Assembly: GCF_003967035.1 (NCBI RefSeq)
Contig: NZ_AP018560.1
Span: forward strand, 1,139,001-1,203,000
DNA length: 64,000 nucleotides
From: Aerosticca soli
GTDB lineage: Bacteria > Pseudomonadota > Gammaproteobacteria > Xanthomonadales > Rhodanobacteraceae
Direction: 5' to 3'
Shown: piece by piece, positions 47,687 to 56,601 of the stretch
Layout of the letters: each line of letters opens with the position of its first letter
Numbering within the stretch: the stretch's first letter is position 1
Made by a program: the position numbers and the translations under genes
Notes under the pieces: generated by a model
Told to the model about the DNA's origin: nothing
Databases searched by the model: none
The model's input: the letters and a program-made list of their open reading frames with translations, nothing else

Positions 47687-49336
47687 ATGAAAAAAACACT
47701 GGCAGGCATACTCGGGCTCTGGTTCGCGGCCACCGCGGCCATCGCGGCCACGGCGTTCGATCCGGAACGGCTCAGCGACGAAGTCAAGACGCTTGCTTCC
47801 GACGCTTTCGAAGGCCGCGGGCCGGCCACGCCGGGTGAGCAGCGCACCGTCGATTACGTCATCGCCCAGTTCAAGGCGGCCGGGCTCGAACCCGGCGGCG
47901 AACGGGTGAACGGCCAGCGCGGCTGGACGCAGGCCGTGCCCTTGTTGCGCAGCGAGATCGTCGGTTCACCGCAGCTTGGCCTGACCCTCGGCAACGCCAT
48001 CCGTCCGCTGCAGCAGGGCGAGGAGATCGCCGTGCGCGCCGCCTTGAACGGCGCCCGCCGCATCGACATCGATAAGGCACCGCTGGTATTCGTGGGCTAC
48101 GGGGTCAAGGCGCCGGAGCGGCACTGGGACGATTTCAAGGGCACCGATCTCAAGGGCAAGATCGCGCTGGTGCTGGTCAACGATCCCGATTACGAGACCG
48201 GTCAGGGCGACTTCGGCGGCAAGGCGATGACCTACTACGGCCGCTGGACCTACAAGTACGAAGAGGCGGCGCGCCAGGGAGCGCTCGGCGTACTGGTGGT
48301 GCACGAGACCGCACCGGCTTCCTACGGCTGGGCCACGGTCAAGAATTCCAACACCAATGCCCAGTTCGACATCGTGCGCGAACACCCGGCCGCGGCGCAC
48401 ACGGCGCTCGAAGGCTGGATCCAGCGCGATCTCATGCTCGCCCTGTGCCGGCAGGCGGGGCTCGATTTCGAGGCGCTCAAGCAGGCGGCGCAGCGGCGCG
48501 ATTTCCGTCCGGTGACGCTCGCGGGTGCTTCCCTCTCGGCGCATTATGCGGTGGATGCGAAGCTCATCACTTCACGCAACGTGGTCGGCCTCCTCCCCGG
48601 GCGCAGCCGGCCGGATGAGACCGTGATCTACAGCGCGCACTGGGATCATCTGGGTATCGGCCTGCCGGACGCGAAGGGCGATCGCATCTACAACGGTGCG
48701 GTGGACAACGCCACCGGCACGGCGGCACTCATCGAACTGGCGCGGGCTTTCGCGCAGGGGCCGCGGCCGGAGCGTTCGGTGGTCTTTCTCAACGTCACGG
48801 CCGAGGAGAAGGGCTTGCTCGGCTCGGAGTATTACGCCACGCATCCACTCTATCCGCTGGCCAAGACGGTGGGCGTGATCAACATGGATGCGCTCGATCC
48901 GCATGGACCCGCACGTAATTTCTCCATCTCGGGCACCGCCCGGCTGGATCTCCTGGATGACCTGATCACCGTGGCCGGCAAGCACGGCATGAGCTATGCG
49001 CCCGATCCGCATCCGGAAGCGGGCAGCTTCTTCCGTTCCGACCATTTCCCCTTCGCCAAGCAGGGCGTGCCGGCCATTTCCTACGAATCGGGCGATGACT
49101 GGGTGGATGGCGGCGTGGCTGCCGGTGAGGCGGCCCACAAGGCCTATGTCCAGCTGCATTATCACCAGCCCTCGGACGAATGGCAGCAGGACTGGCCTTT
49201 CACCGGCATGGCGCATGACCTGCCCATCCTGCAGGAACTGGGCCTGCAACTGGCCAACGGTCATGCGTGGCCGAACTGGGCCGCCGATGCGGAGTTTCGC
49301 GCCATCCGCGACGCCAGCGCGGATGAACGCCGTTGA
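47687..49336 (+). CDS. Secreted M28-family zinc aminopeptidase
   Basis: 549 residues. A signal peptide precedes AFDPERLSDEVKTLASDAFEGR. A PA-like insert lies at about 130-250 (KAPLVFVGYGVKAPERHWDDF). The catalytic domain has the co-catalytic zinc ligands: His in SAHWDHLGIG, Asp in VDNATGTAALIEL, Glu pair in TAEEKGLLGS, Asp in NMDALDPHG and His near the end (HYHQPSDEW). It removes N-terminal residues from peptides in the periplasm or medium. The ATG at 47687 places the signal correctly. Confidence 0.88.
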   Translation: MKKTLAGILGLWFAATAAIAATAFDPERLSDEVKTLASDAFEGRGPATPGEQRTVDYVIAQFKAAGLEPGGERVNGQRGWTQAVPLLRSEIVGSPQLGLTLGNAIRPLQQGEEIAVRAALNGARRIDIDKAPLVFVGYGVKAPERHWDDFKGTDLKGKIALVLVNDPDYETGQGDFGGKAMTYYGRWTYKYEEAARQGALGVLVVHETAPASYGWATVKNSNTNAQFDIVREHPAAAHTALEGWIQRDLMLALCRQAGLDFEALKQAAQRRDFRPVTLAGASLSAHYAVDAKLITSRNVVGLLPGRSRPDETVIYSAHWDHLGIGLPDAKGDRIYNGAVDNATGTAALIELARAFAQGPRPERSVVFLNVTAEEKGLLGSEYYATHPLYPLAKTVGVINMDALDPHGPARNFSISGTARLDLLDDLITVAGKHGMSYAPDPHPEAGSFFRSDHFPFAKQGVPAISYESGDDWVDGGVAAGEAAHKAYVQLHYHQPSDEWQQDWPFTGMAHDLPILQELGLQLANGHAWPNWAADAEFRAIRDASADERR

Positions 49337-49388
49337 TGCTCTCCCGGCTGCGACCGGTGGTTCCGCCGGTCGCAGCCAGTAGCAGCTT

Positions 49389-49595
49389 TTAGTGCGTGCT
49401 GCCCGCAGAGGACGGATTGGCCGTCGGGGCAGTGCTCGAAGGCGCGGGAGTGGAAGGCGAAGTGCTGGGCGCCGAAGAGGTGGCGGACGAGGCGGCTCCC
49501 GACGACTGGTCGCCCTCGTTGTTCTTGTCGTGGCTGCAGGCGGCAAGGGCCAGCGTGGTGGCGAGCATCAAACCCAGGATCAGTACGCGTTTCAT
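49389..49595 (-). CDS. Small Ser/Thr/Pro-rich lipoprotein
   Basis: 68 residues. MKRVLILGLMLATTLALAAC is a lipoprotein signal with lipobox LAAC, cut before Cys20. The mature part is HDKNNEGDQ followed by about 40 residues made almost only of Ser, Ala, Thr and Pro, likely a disordered linker. No family recognised; a membrane-tethered spacer or anchor peptide is possible. GGAGGA precedes the ATG. Confidence 0.7.
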   Translation of the reverse strand: MKRVLILGLMLATTLALAACSHDKNNEGDQSSGAASSATSSAPSTSPSTPAPSSTAPTANPSSAGSTH

Positions 49596-49721
49596 GCAGA
49601 TTCCTCCCAAATGAGGTGAGTCCGATATGGATTCCACCTCGCGCCATGTTGCCTGCAGCTTCCTGAAGGTCTTGTCAGGGGGATATGAAAGGCGCGTCGT
49701 CGCGACGTCCATGCTGTCCGG

Positions 49722-50789
49722 CTATGGCTTGATGCCCTGGCCATGGAATTGGCGGGCCAGGTCCTGCCGGCAGCGCAGGATGACCGCCGGGCCAAAGACC
49801 TCCGGCCAGGGAGCCTCGATCTCGGTGTCGGGGTCGATCAGGCCGCGTTCGGACAAGACCTGTCCCATCGCCAGCAGGTCCGCCGCGCACAGGGCGAGTC
49901 CCAGCGGCGAGGCGGGGGGCTGTTGCGAGGCCCGGCAGCGTTCGTCCAGGGCGCCCGTGACGGTTGCGGGAAGTTCCCAGTATTCGGCGGCACGCAGGGA
50001 AACGGCGGCGCCGAGCTGCATGCACGCGGCGAGGAAGGCATCCGAATAGGGTGCCAGACTGGGCGGCGCCTCCTGGTCCAGCAGGCGGACGACCGCGCCG
50101 GTTCCGGCATTGCAGGTCATGCCGGCGAGATAAGCCTCGAACGGCTCGCAGCCCACCTGACGGCCCAGCCAGGCACTGGCGTGCGCGCAGCGGTCGGCAT
50201 GGTCCCAGAGTCGTTGGCCCGCCAGATGCGCATGCATGCCGGCACTGGCCTGCAGGATCGGCCGCATGACGTGTTGCGTCGCCACCCGGCGCAGCCCTTC
50301 CTGGCCGAGCAGGACGACGGCATGGCGCAGGCTGTGGATCGGCTGCGCGGTCCGATAGTGGGCGCTGCCGGCGATCCGCAGCACCTCGCCGACCAGGACG
50401 GGATCGCGCCCGATCAGCGTCGCCAATTGCGAGCCGGCACTGTCGTCGCTACGCAGCATGCGCAGGAGTTGCGGCAGGATGCTGGGCAAGCGCGGCAGGC
50501 TGCGTGCATCGAAGCGCGCGGTGATGGTTTCCAGGCGTCGCAGGGTGGCCTGTTCGGCTTCACTGGGTGCTGTCTGTGCGGCCGGGGGAAGGTCGAGCAC
50601 ATAGCGGTGGAAACGGGCCGCCAGGGCCTCCTGCGTCAGCGTCGGCACGGGTTCTCCGGGCGCCGCCTCGGGCGGGGTTTCCGGGGAAGGCGCGCGCTGC
50701 AGGACCGCCGGCCGCGGCCGTGCCTCCGGAGGCGTGCCCGTGCGGCCGGTCAGCCACTGCCAGAAACCCCGTCCCAGAGCCATGAGCAT
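49722..50789 (-). CDS. HDOD-domain signalling protein
   Basis: 355 residues. A Pro/Ala-rich linker (about 15-60) precedes the HDOD domain at about 95-300 (LPRLPSILPQLLRMLRSDDSAGSQLATLIGRDPVLVGEVLRIAGS; HSLRHAVVLLGQEGLRRVA). HDOD domains lack the HD catalytic metals and mediate output in signalling proteins of xanthomonads and relatives. No receiver or GGDEF domain is attached. An alternative start 6 bases later is equally possible. Confidence 0.8.
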   Translation of the reverse strand: MLMALGRGFWQWLTGRTGTPPEARPRPAVLQRAPSPETPPEAAPGEPVPTLTQEALAARFHRYVLDLPPAAQTAPSEAEQATLRRLETITARFDARSLPRLPSILPQLLRMLRSDDSAGSQLATLIGRDPVLVGEVLRIAGSAHYRTAQPIHSLRHAVVLLGQEGLRRVATQHVMRPILQASAGMHAHLAGQRLWDHADRCAHASAWLGRQVGCEPFEAYLAGMTCNAGTGAVVRLLDQEAPPSLAPYSDAFLAACMQLGAAVSLRAAEYWELPATVTGALDERCRASQQPPASPLGLALCAADLLAMGQVLSERGLIDPDTEIEAPWPEVFGPAVILRCRQDLARQFHGQGIKP

Positions 50790-50914
50790 CCCCGTGCATG
50801 CGTTGCGACCGGATTATCGGCCACGGACGGGCCAAACTGTAGGTTCGAGCCTTGCGCCGCTTCCGCACGACCCCATCTCACGCACAACGCTTCAAGCGGT
50901 GGCTTTAAAAAATC

Positions 50915-51904
50915 ATGACCGTACTTTCCGTGCTCGATCTTGCGCCCGTCGCCGAGGGCAGCGAGGTCACCGATACCTTCCGCAACATGCGCGATCTCGC
51001 GCAATGGTGCGAGCAGCTCGGCTATCACCGTTATTGGCTGGCCGAACACCACAACATGCCGGGCATCGCCAGCAGCGCGACGGCGGTGCTGATCGGCTAC
51101 GTCGCCGCTCACACTTCGCGCATCCGGGTCGGTGCCGGCGGCATCATGCTGCCCAACCACGCGCCGTTGCAGGTCGCCGAGCAGTTCGGCACGCTGGCCT
51201 GTCTCTATCCTGGCCGCATCGATCTGGGTCTGGGGCGTGCGCCGGGCACCGACCAGGCCACCGCGCGGGCGCTGCGCCGCTATTTCGACAGCGCCGATGC
51301 CTTCCCGCAGGACGTGCTCGAGCTTCTGCAGTATTTCGAGCCGGCCAAGCCCGGCCAGCCGGTGCGTGCCGTGCCCGGTGCGGGTGTCCAGGTGCCGGTG
51401 TGGCTGCTGGGGTCGAGCCTGTTCAGCGCCCAGCTCGCGGCCCGGCTCGGCCTGCCGTTCGCGTTTGCCTCGCATTTCGCCCCCGCCTTGCTGGAAGAGG
51501 CGCTGGCGCTCTATCACCGCGATTTCCGGCCCTCGCCGCGTCTGGCCGCGCCCTACGCCATGGCCGGGCTCAACGTGGTCGCCGCGGAAACCGACGAGGA
51601 GGCGCGCCGCTTGTTCACCAGCCATCAGCAGAGTTTCGTCAACCTGCGCCGTGGCCGGCCCGGCAAGCTGCCGCCGCCGATCGACGACATCGAAAGCTAC
51701 TGGACGCCGGTGGAGAAGGCCGGTCTCGAACAGGCGCTTGCCTGCGCGCTGGTCGGCAATGCCGAGACGGTCGCCGAGGGGCTGGATGCCTTCATCGCCA
51801 AATACCGCCCCGATGAGTTGATCGTCGTATCGAACATCTACGATCACGGCCTGCGCAAGCGCTCCTACGAGATCCTGGCCCAGGTCCGTGACCGCATGCC
51901 TTAA
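50915..51904 (+). CDS. LLM-class flavin-dependent oxidoreductase
   Basis: 329 residues, bacterial-luciferase-like TIM barrel. [58 protein letters not shown] (in parts) is the hallmark of the group 1 family often annotated MsnO8. These enzymes use reduced FMN and O2 or act as F420-like reductases; the substrate is unknown. It stands alone between the divergent HDOD gene and the convergent cfa gene. Confidence 0.8.
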   Translation: MTVLSVLDLAPVAEGSEVTDTFRNMRDLAQWCEQLGYHRYWLAEHHNMPGIASSATAVLIGYVAAHTSRIRVGAGGIMLPNHAPLQVAEQFGTLACLYPGRIDLGLGRAPGTDQATARALRRYFDSADAFPQDVLELLQYFEPAKPGQPVRAVPGAGVQVPVWLLGSSLFSAQLAARLGLPFAFASHFAPALLEEALALYHRDFRPSPRLAAPYAMAGLNVVAAETDEEARRLFTSHQQSFVNLRRGRPGKLPPPIDDIESYWTPVEKAGLEQALACALVGNAETVAEGLDAFIAKYRPDELIVVSNIYDHGLRKRSYEILAQVRDRMP

Positions 51905-51914
51905 GGGCGGGTTT

Positions 51915-53033
51915 TCAACGCGGCGCGCGATAGCCGCCGGGCACGCCGTGCGGGCTCAAGGTGAGCTGCCAGAGCTGGTCGCGGCGGCTGCGGAACACGG
52001 CCGCCGAGACGCACAGGTAATAGCGCCACATGCGCCGGAACCGTTCATCGTAACGCGCGGCCAGGCGCGGCCAGGCGGCCTCGAAATTGGCCAGCCAAGC
52101 GCCTAGCGTCGGATCGTAATCGGCGCCGAAGTTGTGCCAGTCCTCGACCACGAACAGACCTTCCAGCGCCGAAGCGACCTGGCTTGCCGCCGGGATCATC
52201 GAGTTGGGGAAGATGTATTTCTCGATCCACGGGTCGGGCCGCGCGCCGGCCTCGTTGGTGCCAATGCTGTGCAGCAGGAACAGGCCGCCCGGGTCCAGAC
52301 AGCGGCGCGCCCTCTCGAAATAGGTGCGGTAGTTGCGGCTGCCGACGTGCTCGAACATGCCGATCGAGAAGATCGCATCGAAACGCTCGTCGACCTCGCG
52401 GTAATCCTGCAGGCGGATCTCGATCGGCCATCCCGCGCACAGCTCGCGGGCGAACTCGGCCTGCTCCTTCGACACGGTGACGCCGACGCCATTGATGCCG
52501 TAGCGTTCGGCGGCGAACTTCAGCGCCTCGCCCCAGCCACAGCCGATGTCGAGCACGCGCATGCCCGGCTTCAGCCGCAGCTTGCGGCAGACCAGGTCGA
52601 GCTTGGCCTCCTGTGCGTCGTCGAGGGTGGTGGCCTGGGCCCAGTAGCCGCACGAATACACCAGCCGCTTGCCGAGCATGGCCTGGAACAGGTCGTTGCC
52701 GAGGTCGTAATGCACCTTGGCCACCTCGAAGGCATGCTCGCCGCGCTGCAGGTTGATGAAGCGCGCCTTCAGGTGCGCCAGCAGGGTGTCGAGCGTGTGC
52801 AGCGCCTGGTCCAGATGCGCGGCCAGCAGGCGGGTGAACATGCCGGTCAGGTCCGCGCAATCCCACCAACCGTCCATGTACGCCTCGCCCAGGCCCAGCG
52901 AGCCGTGCGCGAACACGCGCGCAAAGAGGCGCTCGTCATGGACGATGAGATCATGGGGCGCCTCGCCGCCGATGCGGATGCCGGCCTGGTCGAGCAGGCC
53001 TTGCGCCTTGGTGCGCAGTGAATCGAGGTTCAT
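51915..53033 (-). CDS. cfa: Cyclopropane-fatty-acyl-phospholipid synthase
   Basis: 372 residues. SAM-dependent methyl transfer to cis double bonds of membrane phospholipid acyl chains. The N-terminal lipid-binding part has LGLGEAYMDGWWDC; the methyltransferase has VLDIGCGWGEALKFAAERYG (SAM site), SIGMFEHVG, and the C-terminal FEAAWPRLAARYDERFRRMWRYYL. Strongly family-typical. Stationary-phase regulation is usual but no promoter was identified. Confidence 0.93.
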   Translation of the reverse strand: MNLDSLRTKAQGLLDQAGIRIGGEAPHDLIVHDERLFARVFAHGSLGLGEAYMDGWWDCADLTGMFTRLLAAHLDQALHTLDTLLAHLKARFINLQRGEHAFEVAKVHYDLGNDLFQAMLGKRLVYSCGYWAQATTLDDAQEAKLDLVCRKLRLKPGMRVLDIGCGWGEALKFAAERYGINGVGVTVSKEQAEFARELCAGWPIEIRLQDYREVDERFDAIFSIGMFEHVGSRNYRTYFERARRCLDPGGLFLLHSIGTNEAGARPDPWIEKYIFPNSMIPAASQVASALEGLFVVEDWHNFGADYDPTLGAWLANFEAAWPRLAARYDERFRRMWRYYLCVSAAVFRSRRDQLWQLTLSPHGVPGGYRAPR

Positions 53034-53114
53034 GAGACTCCGTCGTCGCGTCGATCCCGCGCGATCCTAGCAAGAGCGGCCATGGTTCCGGCGTGTCCGC
53101 GTCGCCCGCGCGCC

Positions 53115-53435
53115 TCAAGCCTGGCCGGACACGCCGAACTCGACCGGGAGGCGTGCCCAGAACAGCGGCACGCGCGCAGCCTGCACCCATGCGAGCAGCG
53201 CCTGCGTCTCCTCCTGGGGGGCGATGAACTCGACCAGCACGGTCGCCTCGCCGGCCAGCTCGAAGAAATGCGCCTCATGCAGCTGGCCGTGCCGGCCATA
53301 GCCGGCGATGGCCCGGAATGCGCAGCCGCCGTGGATGCCGCGTTGCCTGGCCTGCTCCAGCAGCCATTCGTACAGCAGCATGCCGGCATGCCGCTGGTTC
53401 TCATGCATGTAAAAGCGCAGCGAATAGCCTTGCAT
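53115..53435 (-). CDS. DUF190 protein, fluoride-resistance companion of CrcB
   Basis: 106 residues, ferredoxin-like alpha/beta DUF190 fold. RFYMHENQRHAGMLLYEWLLEQARQRGIHGG and FRAIAGYGRHGQLHEAHFFEL are characteristic. DUF190 genes are repeatedly next to crcB and are thought to aid fluoride resistance. It follows crcB by 14 bases on the same strand. Confidence 0.83.
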   Translation of the reverse strand: MQGYSLRFYMHENQRHAGMLLYEWLLEQARQRGIHGGCAFRAIAGYGRHGQLHEAHFFELAGEATVLVEFIAPQEETQALLAWVQAARVPLFWARLPVEFGVSGQA

Positions 53436-53449
53436 GGATAAGACTCCGT

Positions 53450-53839
53450 TTAGCGCAGGAAGGCGCGCACGATGCCGATGCCGGCCAACGTCATCGCCAG
53501 GCTGCCGAGCAGATGCATGCCGATGATCGCCACGGTCCAGACATATTGCTGGCGCAGCAGCAGCGTCACGGTCTCCGCCGAGAAGGTGGAGAAGGTGGTC
53601 AACCCACCCAGGAAGCCGGTGGTGAAGAACAGCCTCGCCAGCGGCGGCAGCGATTCGTAATGAGCGAAGGCGCCCAGAGCCAGCCCCATCAGCAGGCCGC
53701 CCAGAAGGTTGGCGGCCAAGGTGCCGAGCGGCACGGTGGGGAAGACCGGATTCAGCAGCAAGCCGAGCAGCCAGCGCAGCACCGCGCCGAGAAAGGCACC
53801 GGTGCCGACGGCGAGCAGGCTGGCGACATCCACGCGCAT
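53450..53839 (-). CDS. crcB: CrcB/Fluc fluoride channel
   Basis: 129 residues, four membrane helices. Family motifs GTGAFLGAVLRWLLG, GTLAANLLGGLLMG and the FTTGFLGGLTTFSTFSAET segment, which lines the fluoride pore, are all present. Homodimeric dual-topology channel that expels F-. The ATG at 53839 gives the standard MxxxxLLAVGTGA start; 53878 would add 13 residues. I looked for a fluoride riboswitch upstream and could not make one out. Confidence 0.92.
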   Translation of the reverse strand: MRVDVASLLAVGTGAFLGAVLRWLLGLLLNPVFPTVPLGTLAANLLGGLLMGLALGAFAHYESLPPLARLFFTTGFLGGLTTFSTFSAETVTLLLRQQYVWTVAIIGMHLLGSLAMTLAGIGIVRAFLR

Positions 53840-53965
53840 CGGTCGTATTCCCTGGCGATAATCCAAAGCGCCCGGCATGGGCCGAGCTCGGCGAGGCTCA
53901 TGCTAGCAAGCCGTCGCTCGGCAGGCTGCGAAGATCAAGGCCTCATCCCACGTTGGAGTCGTGTC

Positions 53966-54193
53966 ATGCCCTATGCCCGCATCGCCGATCTGCCCGAGAG
54001 CGTGCGCCGCCATCTGCCGCCGCATGCGCAGGAAATCTATCTGAAGGCGTTCAATCACGCCTGGGAAACCTATGCCGATCCGGCCAAGCGTCGCGGCGGC
54101 GCCTCGCGCGAGGAGGTCGCGCATCGCGTGGCCTGGGCCGCGGTGGAGCATGTCTACCAGAAGGATCCGGACGGGCACTGGCGCCGCCGCTGA
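53966..54193 (+). CDS. ChaB-family protein
   Basis: 75 residues. The ChaB pattern is clear: LPESVRRHLPPHAQEIYLKAFNHAWETYAD followed by AHRVAWAAVEHVYQKD. ChaB was named as a regulator of the ChaA cation antiporter; no chaA is nearby, so its partner and role here are unknown. The gene is short, monocistronic and divergent from crcB. Confidence 0.85.
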   Translation: MPYARIADLPESVRRHLPPHAQEIYLKAFNHAWETYADPAKRRGGASREEVAHRVAWAAVEHVYQKDPDGHWRRR

Positions 54194-54204
54194 GGCCATG
54201 GCGC

Positions 54205-54675
54205 TCAGGGCAGGCCGCGTGCGGCGAGGAAGGCCCGGGCTTCGGCGGCATCGTCCAGAAACCAGGCCCGCGCCGACCCGAGCCTGAAGGTGTAACCCCA
54301 GGCATCCATGTCGGCCATCAGGCGCTCGCCGCCGACGCCGGGCAGGGCATCGGCGAGCAGGATCTGCAGGCAGCAGGCGGCGTCTTCTTCCTCGATGGAA
54401 TCGGTGGCGTCCGTATGCACGGACGCACGCCGTTCGGGCGGCAGTACCAGCAGGTGACAGGCCTCGTGCAGCAAAGAATGCACCGGCGTGTCGGCGCGGG
54501 CATAAACGCAGGTGCCGATGATCCCGGCTTCCGCTTCGCCCCAGTAACTGCCCGGAATGGATTCGCCGTCGGGCACCCGGACCAGGGTGAGCCCGTAGCG
54601 GGCGAGCAGGGCGGCAGGCGCCTTAAAGCCGAGGTCGGCCAGGCGCAGCACCGCGGGTGAGACGCGATCGTTCAT
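54205..54675 (-). CDS. HExxH-containing conserved hypothetical protein
   Basis: 156 residues, no signal peptide. A gluzincin-like HEACH at about residues 70-74 sits in HSLLHEACHLLVLPPERR, with an acidic helix EEEDAACCLQILLAD about 25 residues later that could supply a third metal ligand. The flanking order (hydrophobic residues around the motif) fits a small zinc protease. No peptide target or partner is known. It lies 25 bases after minE, same strand, and may be cotranscribed. Confidence 0.6.
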   Translation of the reverse strand: MNDRVSPAVLRLADLGFKAPAALLARYGLTLVRVPDGESIPGSYWGEAEAGIIGTCVYARADTPVHSLLHEACHLLVLPPERRASVHTDATDSIEEEDAACCLQILLADALPGVGGERLMADMDAWGYTFRLGSARAWFLDDAAEARAFLAARGLP

Positions 54676-54700
54676 CCGATGCCCGGCGGCGGAAGCCTTC

Positions 54701-54976
54701 TCAAGGAACCGCTGTCGGCCCCGGCTTGCCTTCCGGCAGCGCGACCGAGAGCTCCAGCACTTCGTGGCCGCTGTCGCGTTCGACGTTGATGCTGATCGCC
54801 TCGATGTCGACGTTGACGTACTTGCGGATCACCTCGAGCAGCTCGTTGCGCAGCAGCGGCAGATAGTCGGGCGCGCCGCGGGTGGAGCGCTCCTGCGCGA
54901 CGATGATGCGCAGACGCTCCTTGGCCACGGCGGCGCTCGGTTCGGGTCGGCGCTTCAGGAAGTCGAGTATGCCCAT
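54701..54976 (-). CDS. minE: MinE, cell-division topological specificity factor
   Basis: 91 residues. MGILDFLKRRPEPSA is the membrane-targeting N-terminus; AKERLRIIVAQERS the MinD-binding helix; the C-terminal dimer domain follows (LLRNELLEVIRKYVNVD). It drives MinCD oscillation from pole to pole. Five bases after minD. Confidence 0.96.
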   Translation of the reverse strand: MGILDFLKRRPEPSAAVAKERLRIIVAQERSTRGAPDYLPLLRNELLEVIRKYVNVDIEAISINVERDSGHEVLELSVALPEGKPGPTAVP

Positions 54977-54981
54977 GGCCG

Positions 54982-55797
54982 TCAGCCTCCGAAGACGCGC
55001 TGGAAGAAGCCTTTCTTGGGGACCTCGAGAAAGCGCAGCGGACGCTCCTCGCCGAGCAGGCGGGCGACGGTGTCGCGGTAGGCCTGGCCGGCATTGGAGT
55101 TCTCGTCCAGGATCACCGGCACGCCGGCGTTGGAGGCGGCCAGCACGTTCTCCGATTCGGGGATCACGCCGACCACCGGCAGGCCGAGGATTTCCTCCAC
55201 GTCCTTGATGCTCAGCATCTCGCCGGCGGCCACCCGCGCGGGGTTGTAGCGGGTCAGCAGCAGGTGCTGGGCCACCGTGCCCTCGCCACGCTCGGCACGT
55301 CGCGTCTTGCTGGCGAGCAGGCCGAGAATGCGATCCGAGTCGCGCACCGAGGAGACTTCCGGGTTCACCACCACCACGGCGCGATGGGCGAAATACATGG
55401 CCAGGTGCGCACCTTTCTCGATGCCGGCCGGAGAGTCGCAGACCACGTAGTCGAACCCTTCGCGATCGAGCTCGTCCAGGACTTTCTCGACCCCTTCGGG
55501 GGTCAGGGCGTCCTTGTCGCGGGTCTGACTGGCGGCGAGCACGAACAGGTTCTCGATGCGCTTGTCCTTGATCAGCGCCTGCTTGAGCGCGGCCTCGCCG
55601 TGGATCACGTTGACGAAGTCGTACACCACCCGCCGCTCGCAGCCCATGATGAGGTCGAGGTTGCGCAGGCCGACGTCGAAGTCGATCACGGCGACCTTCT
55701 TGCTGGCCATGGCCAGGCCGGTGGCCAGCGAGGCGCTGGTGGTGGTCTTGCCGACGCCGCCCTTGCCGGACGTGACAACGATGATTTCTGCAGTCAA
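54982..55797 (-). CDS. minD: MinD, septum-site ATPase
   Basis: 271 residues. The deviant Walker A TSGKGGVGKTTTSA starts at about residue 9; the conserved DFDVGLRNLDLIMGCERR and VCDSPAGIEKGA (switch regions) follow. The C-terminal amphipathic helix (LEVPKKGFFQRVFGG) is the membrane-targeting sequence. It recruits MinC to the membrane to block polar FtsZ rings. Confidence 0.97.
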   Translation of the reverse strand: MTAEIIVVTSGKGGVGKTTTSASLATGLAMASKKVAVIDFDVGLRNLDLIMGCERRVVYDFVNVIHGEAALKQALIKDKRIENLFVLAASQTRDKDALTPEGVEKVLDELDREGFDYVVCDSPAGIEKGAHLAMYFAHRAVVVVNPEVSSVRDSDRILGLLASKTRRAERGEGTVAQHLLLTRYNPARVAAGEMLSIKDVEEILGLPVVGVIPESENVLAASNAGVPVILDENSNAGQAYRDTVARLLGEERPLRFLEVPKKGFFQRVFGG

Positions 55798-55842
55798 GAG
55801 CTTGCTCTCCGAAGTTGACGATGGCTGCGCAAGGCCGGTTTT

Positions 55843-56601
55843 TCAGAGCCGGGTGAGCAGCAGTTTTTCCCCATCCAGCCGGCATTGCACGGCATGGCCC
55901 GCAAGATCCTCGGGGATCTGCTCGAACACGCGGTAATGGCCGGCGATGGCCACCAGCTCCGCGCGGAAATCGCTGACATGGATGCGTGCGGCAGTATCGC
56001 CCTGGGCGCCGGCCATGGCGCGCCCGCGCAGGCTGCCGTAGACGTGGATGGAGCCGTCGGCGATGATCTCGGCGCCATTGGCCACGGCGCCGACCACGAC
56101 CAGGTCGCGGTCACGGGCATAGATCTGCTGGCCCGAGCGCACCGTGCCGTCGTGATACTGCGCGCCCAGGCCGGCTTCCATGACCGACGGGGCAGGCGGC
56201 GCCGGCGCGGGTGCCGCCGGTGCCTGGGCGGGTGTGTTGTCGTCCCGGTGCGGCTGGGCCGGCTCGTAGGCGGCGCGGAACTTGGCGATCAACGGCAGGC
56301 CCATGCGCCGCGCCAGCGCCTCGGTGGCGCTGGTGCCGTAGGCCAGGCCCACCGGTAGCATGCCGGCGCTGCGGACCGCTTCGAGCAGCGCGTCCACGGT
56401 GCCCTCGTCGGGCAGGTCCAGGAAGTGGGAAAGGTCCAGCACCACCGCGGCACGTGCGAACAGCTGCGGCGCCGCGCGCACGCGCCGCTCCAGTTCTTCG
56501 TACAGGGCGGCGGCGTCGGCCCGTCGCACGCGCACGCTGGCGATGCCGACCTGGCCGAAGCGCAGGTCGCATACCTCGCCGGTTTCGGGTCTGGCGTTCA
56601 T
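55843..56601 (-). CDS. minC: MinC, septum-site inhibitor
   Basis: 252 residues. The N-terminal FtsZ-interacting domain (about 10-120), a Pro/Ala-rich linker (about 125-145), and the C-terminal beta-helical domain (SGQQIYARDRDLVVVGAVANGAEIIADGSIHVYGSLRGRAMAG in parts) that binds MinD. Its ATG overlaps the stop of the upstream GNAT gene, so the operon is GNAT-minC-minD-minE. Confidence 0.96.
   Translation of the reverse strand: MNARPETGEVCDLRFGQVGIASVRVRRADAAALYEELERRVRAAPQLFARAAVVLDLSHFLDLPDEGTVDALLEAVRSAGMLPVGLAYGTSATEALARRMGLPLIAKFRAAYEPAQPHRDDNTPAQAPAAPAPAPPAPSVMEAGLGAQYHDGTVRSGQQIYARDRDLVVVGAVANGAEIIADGSIHVYGSLRGRAMAGAQGDTAARIHVSDFRAELVAIAGHYRVFEQIPEDLAGHAVQCRLDGEKLLLTRL

Noticed and set aside
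45172-47847. An 891-codon minus-strand frame
   Set aside because: Antisense to the ArsC/Spx-like gene, dapE and the AEC transporter, and composed mostly of Arg, Gln, Ala and His. No start signal or domain.
53840-53965. Possible fluoride riboswitch upstream of crcB
   Set aside because: I looked for the conserved pseudoknot core of the crcB motif on the minus strand and could not fit the required segments. A covariance-model scan would settle it.
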